Below, in pieces: positions 57,803 to 64,000 of a stretch of DNA of 64,000 bases; the stretch's first letter is position 1, and each line of letters begins with the position of its first letter. The position numbers and the translations under genes were made by a program. This DNA comes from Oscillospiraceae bacterium (lineage in GTDB: Bacteria; Bacillota; Clostridia; Oscillospirales; Acutalibacteraceae), in contig SVPP01000013.1 of assembly GCA_015065765.1 (NCBI GenBank), positions 1 through 64,000 on the forward strand, read 5' to 3'. Below the pieces are notes generated by a model that did no database searches, had not been told where the DNA came from, and worked only from the letters and a program-made list of their open reading frames with translations.

Positions 57803-58210
57803 ATGACATTAGACGAAATATATGAATCATTTATTTGGGATGCATCATACACTGATGAAGAATATGAATCTAAGATTGCTTTTGGCATAAATGAGGCAAA
57901 AAAATATAAATACCTTTATCCTTTTATTCAACCGGTAATTCCCGAAAAATCAAAATGCATATGGGAACCGTGTGCAAGGATTATTGCATTAAAATCAGAT
58001 GAAGAACTCAAGCCATATTTGTATTTATTATTTGAGTGGTTACAAGATTTGAATTGGCCCGGCGCTTATGTGATTTTTGAGAGATTATTAAAAATGCCTT
58101 TTTCATTATTGGAAAATGAATTAAATCATTGTAAATGGCGAGCCGAAAGAGAAAACGATGAGTTGTGGTTGATGGCTCTTAAAGATTTTAGTAAACAAAT
58201 AAATTTGTAA
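57803..58210 (+). CDS. DUF5071-like small protein
   Basis: 135 residues, acidic, no signal or membrane helix. The stretch LYLLFEWLQDLNWPGAYVIF is the hallmark of the DUF5071 group, small helical-repeat-like proteins of unknown function that often stand near polymorphic toxin or immunity genes. No toxin gene is recognised next to it. GCGAGGTG precedes the ATG. It is AT-rich and stands alone between orphan terminators and a tRNA remnant, and its promoter overlaps an inverted repeat, so it may be cargo left from an integrated element. Confidence 0.65.
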   Translation: MTLDEIYESFIWDASYTDEEYESKIAFGINEAKKYKYLYPFIQPVIPEKSKCIWEPCARIIALKSDEELKPYLYLLFEWLQDLNWPGAYVIFERLLKMPFSLLENELNHCKWRAERENDELWLMALKDFSKQINL

Positions 58211-58222
58211 TTTTAAAAACAA

Positions 58223-58271
58223 AACCCACTTTGACATCTTTGCAGTAAAGCTGAAAGTGTCATAGTGGGTT
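58223..58271. terminator. Large hairpin terminator after the DUF5071-like gene
   Basis: AACCCACT (58223-58230) pairs with AGTGGGTT (58264-58271), and an inner GACA/TGTC helix extends it. T-rich sequence lies on both sides (TTATATACTTTTG on plus, TTTTGTTTTTAAAA on minus), so it may work both ways. Confidence 0.7.
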
Positions 58272-58331
58272 ATATACTTTTGTATAAAAAATTGAGTATT
58301 CACAGGTCAAATCCCTTATGAATACTCAATA

Positions 58332-58379
58332 TGTTCGGAGTGACGGGACTTGAACCCATGGCCTCCTGGTCCCGAACCA
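58332..58379 (-). pseudogene. 3' half of a tRNA-Pro(CGG), truncated
   Basis: On the minus strand the anticodon loop TTCGGGA (anticodon CGG) is flanked by GG/CC. It is followed by a variable loop, a T-arm (ATGGG TTCAAGT CCCGT, pairing with one G-T) and the 3' acceptor strand CACTCCG with discriminator A, then ACA in place of CCA. The matching 5' acceptor CGGAGTG and the D-arm are absent; the sequence before the anticodon stem is unrelated. The break at the anticodon stem is where tyrosine integrases commonly cross over in tRNA genes, so I read it as an attachment-site half or scar. Confidence 0.75.
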
Positions 58380-58491
58380 ATAGGTTATCAGATTCATGAC
58401 GTTTGTAAAAGCTAATAATATAGCCGTTTTTTTCCTTTATACGCTTGTGATTTACTTGAAATTGTGCCCGAAAGATGTGCCGATAAAAATG

Positions 58492-58506
58492 TGTACAAAT
58501 TGTACA
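58492..58506. promoter_or_regulatory. Perfect 15-bp palindrome
   Basis: TGTACAAATTGTACA is symmetric around its central A. It lies in a gene-free stretch (58380-58842, about 460 bases) that otherwise holds only the HTH remnant at 58627. It could be a repressor site of a lost gene; no promoter boxes sit next to it. Confidence 0.4.
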
Positions 58507-58626
58507 AAGAGATTATTTGTTTGATATCATTAGTTTTTTATTATGTGTCGTTAATAAAAAATCTTCCTATATCATGTTCTCAGAGTGGTTGCTTTTTCTC
58601 AGTTTGAAAGTGCTAAAAATAAATAA

Positions 58627-58692
58627 ATTTCAGGGGAATTGACTGTCCGCCAAGCAGCAGAATTTTGCGGAATGAATTACTCAACTTTTTAA
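58627..58692 (+). pseudogene. Fragment of a recombinase-type helix-turn-helix
   Basis: A 21-codon stretch between two stops reads ISGELTVRQAAEFCGMNYST plus Phe. It resembles the C-terminal helix-turn-helix of serine recombinases or similar DNA-binding proteins, in which a Leu-Thr-Val-x-x-Ala-Ala start and a Gly-Met/Val-Ser-x-Ser-Thr-Phe turn are common. No start codon or further homology is visible on either side. I take it as a relic of a mobile element. Confidence 0.45.
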
Positions 58693-58842
58693 AGAAAATC
58701 TAAGAATATTTGTGTGAAAATGTAGACTTTTTGAAACGGTTGTGATATTATAAAACAGAATATAATAATCTGGGAAAATATGATGATTTTTAATATTTGA
58801 TTTTTGTAACACATTTCAGTTTGTCTTTGGAGGTGTATAGCT

Positions 58843-60027
58843 GTGATTGAAATAAACGGAAAAATCCTGTGCGACGGATGCTTTAAAGAGCTTGATAAAG
58901 AAAGTGAATGCAGTTGTGGCTTTTCCGGAAATTATGCAAATAGTCTCCAAAGCGGAATGATTATTAACGGAAGATTTATTGTGGGAAAGCAGGTCAGGGA
59001 AAGCGATACGGTAAAAGAATATCTTTGCTATGACCCTCAGAAGTCAGATACAGTTCTGATTAAAGAATTTTTCCCGAAAATGCTTGTTTCAAGAAACGGT
59101 GATAATAGTGTTCAGATTAAGGATGCAGACGATCTGACTGCATATAACTCTTTAATGCAAAGGTTTATAGAACTTATGCAGATACCTCAGAGATTGTCGT
59201 CTGATTGCTTTATCAAAGTTGAAAATGCTTTTTATGAAAACAATACGGCATATTTTGTGATTAAAAACCATTCGCAGCTTACTGTAAGGGAGTATATTGA
59301 GAGTGGTAAAAAAATATCTGATAAGCAAGCGGTGCTTAGTCTTAGCTTGGCAGTAAAAGGTTTATGTGAACTCAAGGAGAATGGTTTTGTCAACAGCAAA
59401 ATATCTGACAGGAATGTTTACATAGATGATGATGGCATTGTAGCAGATGTTTTTGAGACTGATCAGTATGATCTTGCACATCATATGAAAGAGTCGGTAG
59501 CTTTCGGAAAAACTTCATTTTATATGTCTGCTTACGATTTTGCAAAAAAGGAAAAGGATATTTCTTCTGATATTTTTTCCTTTGGTGCAGTACTTTATAC
59601 AATGCTTACCGCAAAGCAACCTCAATCGCCTTTTAAAGCGGAAGCTCAGTTTGACAAAACTGCCCTTGAAAACAGTACAAGTGAGAAAAGGCTTGTTAAA
59701 ATCATTGAGAAGATGTGTAGGATTGATGGCCAAAAATATGAGAGCCTTTCATCTCTTGTGAAGGATATTAACAGGCTTTCAAGAAGATATGGTTTTGAAA
59801 AAATAAAAATAAGCAGTGCACTTGAAGAAACAAATAAAACAAAAAACAACGGCAAAACAATTAAAATCGTGATTGCTTTATTGTTCGTAATATTGGTTGT
59901 TGCGGCAGGATTTATTTTTGCTGATAAATTGCCGTTTTTCAGAGATGTAGATATACCATCTTTGTCTGAAATATTCAGTAAATGTCTGACCTTTATAAAA
60001 AGTAAATTTTCAGGAGGATTATTATGA
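58843..60027 (+). CDS. Zinc-ribbon pseudokinase with membrane anchor
   Basis: 394 residues. An N-terminal short zinc-ribbon (CDGCFKEL ... CSCGF; Cys10, 13, 23, 25) is followed by a Ser/Thr-kinase-like fold related to the active kinase at 60797. Key positions are lost. The glycine-rich loop LGKGGFG is replaced (VRESDT), HRDISPDN becomes NSKISDRN so the catalytic Asp is Lys, and DFG is DVF. The ATP-binding Lys74 (VLIKEFF) and the structural SSDIFSFGAVLYTML remain. One membrane helix (VIALLFVILVVAAGFIFA, about 342-360) and a short outer tail follow. The GTG start lies nine bases after GGAGG. Its end overlaps the FHA protein (ATGA), so they are co-translated. It probably acts as a scaffold or regulator. 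Confidence 0.85.
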   Translation: MIEINGKILCDGCFKELDKESECSCGFSGNYANSLQSGMIINGRFIVGKQVRESDTVKEYLCYDPQKSDTVLIKEFFPKMLVSRNGDNSVQIKDADDLTAYNSLMQRFIELMQIPQRLSSDCFIKVENAFYENNTAYFVIKNHSQLTVREYIESGKKISDKQAVLSLSLAVKGLCELKENGFVNSKISDRNVYIDDDGIVADVFETDQYDLAHHMKESVAFGKTSFYMSAYDFAKKEKDISSDIFSFGAVLYTMLTAKQPQSPFKAEAQFDKTALENSTSEKRLVKIIEKMCRIDGQKYESLSSLVKDINRLSRRYGFEKIKISSALEETNKTKNNGKTIKIVIALLFVILVVAAGFIFADKLPFFRDVDIPSLSEIFSKCLTFIKSKFSGGLL

Positions 60028-60746
60028 ATTACAGTTCTTTAGCAAAGCGTTTTGGAGCGTTTATCGTTGACAGTATGATTACAGCCTTTATAGGCGGAGG
60101 ACTTGCACTGGCGACCGGGTTGTGGTACACAAGTTTTATTTCTGTTTTTGTGTCGGCGGCGTATTATATTTTCTGTGAGGGAAGCGTGTGGCACGCAACT
60201 CTCGGTAAAAAGCTTTTCAATATAATTGTGGTCGATGAAAACGGAAAAGGAATTGATTACGGCAAAGCAGCAGTCAGATATATCGGCAGATATCTTTCCG
60301 GACTTATATTGGGCATTGGCTATTTAATTGCGGCTTTTTCTGATGAGAAACAAACTCTTCACGATAAACTTGCAAATACATATGTTGTTGACGGTTCATT
60401 TAACGATGCGGGTGTCGGTACAGGTTCAGAAAGCGGACATGCAGTAATAGGAATAAGGGGAGAAGCAGCAGGAACAAGTTTTCCTATAAAAGGAAATGGT
60501 TTGCTTATGGGCTATGATCCCACTGTTTGTCAGATTGTTCTTAAAAGATCAAAGGGTGTCAGCAGAATGCATTGCTTTGTTTCATATAACCCTGCAAGCG
60601 GAATGTTTATCCTCAGCGACAGAGGCTCATCCTATGGTACATTTACACAATCAGGCTTAAGGGTAACTCCCGAAAGAAATGTTGCTTTAAAAAGCGGTGA
60701 AAGATTTTATCTTGGTTGCGCAGAAAATCTTTTTGAAGTCAAATAA
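60024..60746 (+). CDS. RDD-family membrane protein with FHA domain
   Basis: 240 residues. The N-terminal RDD domain shows SLAKRFGAFIVDSMITAFIG, the EGSVWHATLGKKLFNIIVVD stretch, RYIGRYLSGLILGIGYLIAA and QTLHDKLANTYVV, with about three membrane helices. The C-terminal FHA domain (residues about 155-240) shows LLMGYDP in place of the more usual GR motif, GVSRMHCFV and LSDRGSSYGTF, so Ser and His of the phosphothreonine pocket are kept. It should bind phosphothreonine peptides near the membrane, presumably those made by the neighbouring kinases. TCAGGAGGATTATT precedes the ATG. Confidence 0.88.
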   Translation: MNYSSLAKRFGAFIVDSMITAFIGGGLALATGLWYTSFISVFVSAAYYIFCEGSVWHATLGKKLFNIIVVDENGKGIDYGKAAVRYIGRYLSGLILGIGYLIAAFSDEKQTLHDKLANTYVVDGSFNDAGVGTGSESGHAVIGIRGEAAGTSFPIKGNGLLMGYDPTVCQIVLKRSKGVSRMHCFVSYNPASGMFILSDRGSSYGTFTQSGLRVTPERNVALKSGERFYLGCAENLFEVK

Positions 60747-60796
60747 AACACGGTTTTGAATCTATAAATTGTTTTTATCTTTCAGGGGGAATAAAG

Positions 60797-63013
60797 ATGA
60801 TAAAACTTAACGATAAAAATCTTTGCGAACATTGTTTTTCAGAGATTGAGGAGAATGCGTATAAGTGTCCTAACTGTTCTTCTGAAAAAAATAATTCTAA
60901 ATATCCTACAGCTTTACCTGAAGGCACAATCCTTGCGGGCAGATATGTTGTGGGCAGAGTTCTCGGTAAAGGTGGCTTCGGTATAACCTACCTTTGCTAT
61001 GACACGAGAGAAAACAAAACAGTTGCTATTAAAGAATATCTCCCTGACCACCTGACTCACAGAAATACCGGCGAAACACATGTTTCGACCTATAGCGGTG
61101 AAACTGAGGAATATTTCAGGACAGGTGCTCAGAAATTCTTTGAGGAAGCAAAGCTTGTTTCAAATTTCAACGGCAATCCTAATATCATCAGTGTTTATGA
61201 GTTCTTCTATGAGAACAATACAACTTACTTTGTTATGGAATACCTTGACGGTGTTGATCTGAAAACCTACATAAAACAAAAAGGCGGAAAGATACCTGAG
61301 GGAGAAGCACTCTATATTGCAGAAAAAGTTATTCAGGCTCTGATGATAGTCCACAGTACAAATATCTTACACAGAGATATTTCACCTGATAATATTTTTA
61401 TCTGCAGTGACGGAAAAATAAAGCTTATTGATTTCGGTGCTGCAAGACAGGTTATGGGTGAGGTTTCAAAAAGTCTTTCGGTAGTTCTTAAAGAAGGCTT
61501 TGCACCTATTGAGCAGTATCAGACAAGAGGTAAACAAGGACCGTGGACTGACATTTACGCTCTTGGTGCAACACTTTATTATTCACTGACAGGTGAAGTT
61601 CTTGATAATGCAATGACAAGAATGACTGATGACAGTCAGATGAACCTTAACAGCGTATCACCGGAGTTTGCAAACATTCTCACAAAGATGCTCGAAATCA
61701 AGAAAGAGGACAGATATCAGGATACAATTGAACTGAAAAAAGATATTACGGCATTGACAGAAACAGTACCACCTCCACCGCCACCTCCGCCTGTTGATCC
61801 GTGGTACAAAAAATTTGTTAAAAAAATCAGAACTTTATTTACTTCTGTTAACAAGAAAAAACTTATTGCAATTGCAAGCTCAGTAGCAGTAGTTATAATC
61901 TCAGTTATTGTTGCAGTGTATGTAAGTAATAAAAACAATGTTACAGAATCATCAGGTGGTAATGTTTCAGGTAATGGCACACCTACATTGAACGGAACTA
62001 TCAATGTAAATGATTTTACGGAAGAAAACAAAACTTCCGCTACAAAAGAAAACAAAACCAAAGCAGATAAAGAAGAAAAAACGACAAAGAAGAAAACTTC
62101 AACAACTAAAAAGAAAACGTCTACCACAAAGAAAAGAACTTCTACAACGAAAAAAAGTACGCAGAAGTTATCTTTTAAAAATCGTTATGATACCTTATCG
62201 GCAGGTGCAACGGGAACTATAGGTATTAAATCAGACGGAACTGTTATTGCAACAGAAGATTGGGCCAGGATATATGATTGTGATTTATCAGGTTGGGAAA
62301 ATATAATTGCTGTCGCAGCTGGAAATCAACACTTGGTGGGACTTAAGTCTAACGGTACTGTAGTTGCAACGGGCAAGAACAGTGCCGGTCAATGCAACAC
62401 TTCAGGATGGAAAAATATTGTATCAATAGCAGCTGGATATTGGCATACAGTAGGCCTCAAATCTGATGGAACAGTTGTTTCGGTGGGCAATAATAACTAT
62501 GATCATGGTCAATGCGATGTTTCTAATTGGAAAAACATCGTAGCTGTTTCGGCAGGGTGCTGGCACACCGTGGGATTGAAATCAAACGGAACAGTGGTTG
62601 CAACCGGGTGGGATACTGATGGTCAGTGTAATGTTTCTGGCTGGAGAAACATCGTAGCTGTTTCGGCAGGAGAGGAACACACGGTTGGGTTGAAATCGGA
62701 TGGAACGGTAGTGGCTGTAGGTTCTGGTTATGATAGTGGTGCATATGATGTTTCGCGTTGGAGAAATATTGTAGCTGTTTCAGCGGGATATGGTTACACA
62801 ATAGGACTTAAATCTGATGGCACTGTTGTTGTGGCGGGTCGTATTTATGGCGGACCAGATCTTTCAAGCTGGAAAAATATTGTGGCGGTTGATGCAGCTG
62901 ATAAGTTTGTTGTAGGACTTAAATCTGATGGTACTGTTATTGCGGCCGGTAGCAGTCCAAGTGATCTTGAAAAGCAAGCGATGACTATTAAAAACATAAA
63001 AATTCCCAAATAA
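60797..63013 (+). CDS. Zinc-ribbon Ser/Thr kinase with RCC1-like extracellular repeats
   Basis: 738 residues. An N-terminal zinc ribbon (CEHC ... CPNC; Cys10, 13, 24, 27) precedes a complete kinase: VLGKGGFGITYLCYD (56-70), Lys79 in VAIKEYL, HRDISPDN (Asp194), IDFGAARQV (Asp212) and GPWTDIYALGATLYY. A run of eight prolines (325-332) and one membrane helix (about 355-377) follow, then a Thr/Lys-rich linker (410-456). Outside the cell lie seven repeats of about 39 residues with the core AGxxHTVGLKSDGTVVA (starting near 469, 508, 546, 586, 624, 663 and 699), which match RCC1/BNR-type propeller blades. It looks like a receptor kinase whose propeller senses a ligand or wall component. TTCAGGGGGGAATAAAG precedes the ATG. 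Confidence 0.9.
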   Translation: MIKLNDKNLCEHCFSEIEENAYKCPNCSSEKNNSKYPTALPEGTILAGRYVVGRVLGKGGFGITYLCYDTRENKTVAIKEYLPDHLTHRNTGETHVSTYSGETEEYFRTGAQKFFEEAKLVSNFNGNPNIISVYEFFYENNTTYFVMEYLDGVDLKTYIKQKGGKIPEGEALYIAEKVIQALMIVHSTNILHRDISPDNIFICSDGKIKLIDFGAARQVMGEVSKSLSVVLKEGFAPIEQYQTRGKQGPWTDIYALGATLYYSLTGEVLDNAMTRMTDDSQMNLNSVSPEFANILTKMLEIKKEDRYQDTIELKKDITALTETVPPPPPPPPVDPWYKKFVKKIRTLFTSVNKKKLIAIASSVAVVIISVIVAVYVSNKNNVTESSGGNVSGNGTPTLNGTINVNDFTEENKTSATKENKTKADKEEKTTKKKTSTTKKKTSTTKKRTSTTKKSTQKLSFKNRYDTLSAGATGTIGIKSDGTVIATEDWARIYDCDLSGWENIIAVAAGNQHLVGLKSNGTVVATGKNSAGQCNTSGWKNIVSIAAGYWHTVGLKSDGTVVSVGNNNYDHGQCDVSNWKNIVAVSAGCWHTVGLKSNGTVVATGWDTDGQCNVSGWRNIVAVSAGEEHTVGLKSDGTVVAVGSGYDSGAYDVSRWRNIVAVSAGYGYTIGLKSDGTVVVAGRIYGGPDLSSWKNIVAVDAADKFVVGLKSDGTVIAAGSSPSDLEKQAMTIKNIKIPK

Positions 63014-63041
63014 AAAGTACAATTCAGCGGGGGGAGATAAA

Positions 63042-64000
63042 ATGCTGGAAATAAACGGCAAAAAATTATGCGAACATTGTTTTTCGGAAATTGAAGAAAA
63101 TACAGACAAATGCCCACATTGTTCATTTGAAAAAAATAATTCTAAATATCCTACAGCTTTACCTGAAGGCACTATCCTTGCGGGCAGATTTGTTGTGGGC
63201 AGAGTTCTCGGTAAAGGTGGCTTCGGTATAACCTACCTTTGTTATGACACGAGAGAAAACAAAACAGTTGCAGTCAAGGAATACCTTCCTGACCATCTGA
63301 CTCACAGAAATACCGGCGAGACACATGTTTCGACCTATAGCGGTGAAACTGAAGAATATTTCAGAACAGGTGCACAGAAATTCTTTGAAGAAGCAAAGCT
63401 CGTTTCCAACTTCAACGGCAATCCCAATATCATCAGTGTGTATGAGTTTTTCTATGAAAACAATACCACGTATTTTGTTATGGAATACCTTGACGGTGTT
63501 GATCTAAAAACCTATATGAATCAAAAGGGCGGAAAGATACCTGAGGGAGAAGCACTCTATATTGCCGATAAAGTTATTCAGGCTCTGATGATTGTGCATA
63601 GCACAAATATTCTTCACCGTGATATATCACCTGATAATATTTTTATCTGCAGTGACGGAAAAATAAAGCTTATTGATTTCGGTGCTGCAAGACAGGTTAT
63701 GGGTGAGGTTTCAAAGAGTCTTTCTGTTGTGCTTAAAGAAGGCTTTGCACCTTATGAGCAGTATTCAACTAAAGGAAAACAGGGCCCCTGGACTGATATT
63801 TATGCATTAGGTGCAACACTTTATTACGCACTGACAGGTGAAAAGCTCGATAATGCGATGGACAGGCTGACGGAAAACAGTCAGTTGAGTTTAGAAAACA
63901 TTTCACCGGGATTTGCAGAAATAATCACAAAAATGGTTGAAGTGAAAAAAGAGGACAGATATCAGGATACGTTTGAGCTGAGCAAAGCTTTTTCAGCTTT
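63042..64000 (+). CDS. Second zinc-ribbon Ser/Thr kinase (cut by window end)
   Basis: 319 codons are visible and run off the edge. Zinc ribbon (CEHC ... CPHC), VLGKGGFGITYLCYD, VAVKEYLP, HRDISPDN, IDFGAARQV and the following lobe are nearly identical to the kinase just upstream, at DNA level as well as protein level. Differences cluster after the activation segment (YEQYSTKGKQG against IEQYQTRGKQG) and in the last visible lobe. All catalytic residues are kept. GCGGGGGGAGATAAA precedes the ATG, 28 bases after the previous stop. It is a recent tandem copy whose extracellular part, beyond the window, may differ. Confidence 0.9.
   Translation, partial: MLEINGKKLCEHCFSEIEENTDKCPHCSFEKNNSKYPTALPEGTILAGRFVVGRVLGKGGFGITYLCYDTRENKTVAVKEYLPDHLTHRNTGETHVSTYSGETEEYFRTGAQKFFEEAKLVSNFNGNPNIISVYEFFYENNTTYFVMEYLDGVDLKTYMNQKGGKIPEGEALYIADKVIQALMIVHSTNILHRDISPDNIFICSDGKIKLIDFGAARQVMGEVSKSLSVVLKEGFAPYEQYSTKGKQGPWTDIYALGATLYYALTGEKLDNAMDRLTENSQLSLENISPGFAEIITKMVEVKKEDRYQDTFELSKAFSA

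Noticed and set aside
1..64000. CRISPR array, prophage body or insertion sequence
   Set aside because: No regularly spaced repeats, no phage structural or terminase genes and no intact transposase were seen; only the scar at 57600-58700 hints at a past element.

Overview
The window reads as chromosome of an anaerobic, spore-forming Clostridia, most likely of the Oscillospiraceae/Ruminococcaceae type. The base composition is AT-rich and most genes start behind strong AGGAGG-like sites. Sporulation genes are present (dipicolinate synthase dpaAB and the spoIIAA-spoIIAB-sigF operon), together with Gram-positive wall and division genes (murC, murT/gatD, sepF, divIVA) and plant-polysaccharide genes (xylan, rhamnose-containing pectin, beta-galactoside). 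The species is not claimed.

Layout. 1-1890 (minus): the start of an MFS transporter and a [2Fe-2S]/ASKHA corrinoid-activation-type protein. 2009-3205: a dGTPase-like HD protein. 3382-10151 (minus): a tight operon murC, two paralogous metallophosphoesterases, lacZ. 10323-11715: dpaAB behind a sigma-K-like promoter. 12173-13048: an AT-rich orphan gene with its own near-consensus promoter. 13313-17870: aminotransferase, murT, gatD and a secreted metallophosphoesterase; this gatD lacks its catalytic cysteine. 18050-21260: a small NRPS-like set of AMP-ligase, condensation domain and carrier protein. 21437-35446 and on to 36398: a long housekeeping run miaB, ylbF, mutS, mutL, miaA, HlyD-like, yggS, sepF, divIVA, lspA, rluD-like and a split transketolase. 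36492-37908: the spoIIA operon. 38018-39354: phosphatase and lipoprotein.

39399-45242 is a xylose/xylan locus: xylA, a GH3 glycosidase and xylB on the minus strand, with a divergent AraC-type regulator. 45318-57406 (mostly minus) holds a lipoprotein, a double flavodoxin protein, a membrane protein, a GH78 rhamnosidase, a membrane-anchored beta-helix protein with its own promoter between two 16-bp direct repeats, an FAD oxidoreductase, a P-loop kinase and malQ.

57600-58842 looks like a worn integration scar: two minus-strand terminators with no gene behind them, a DUF5071-like orphan, the 3' half of a tRNA-Pro(CGG), a perfect palindrome and an HTH remnant. 58843 to the window end carries what I consider the most interesting system: a zinc-ribbon pseudokinase with a membrane anchor, an RDD membrane protein with an FHA domain, a zinc-ribbon Ser/Thr kinase with a seven-repeat RCC1-like extracellular domain, and a second near-identical kinase cut by the window edge. 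Together they look like a compact transmembrane phospho-signalling module.

All functions come from motif recognition by eye; no database search was run.
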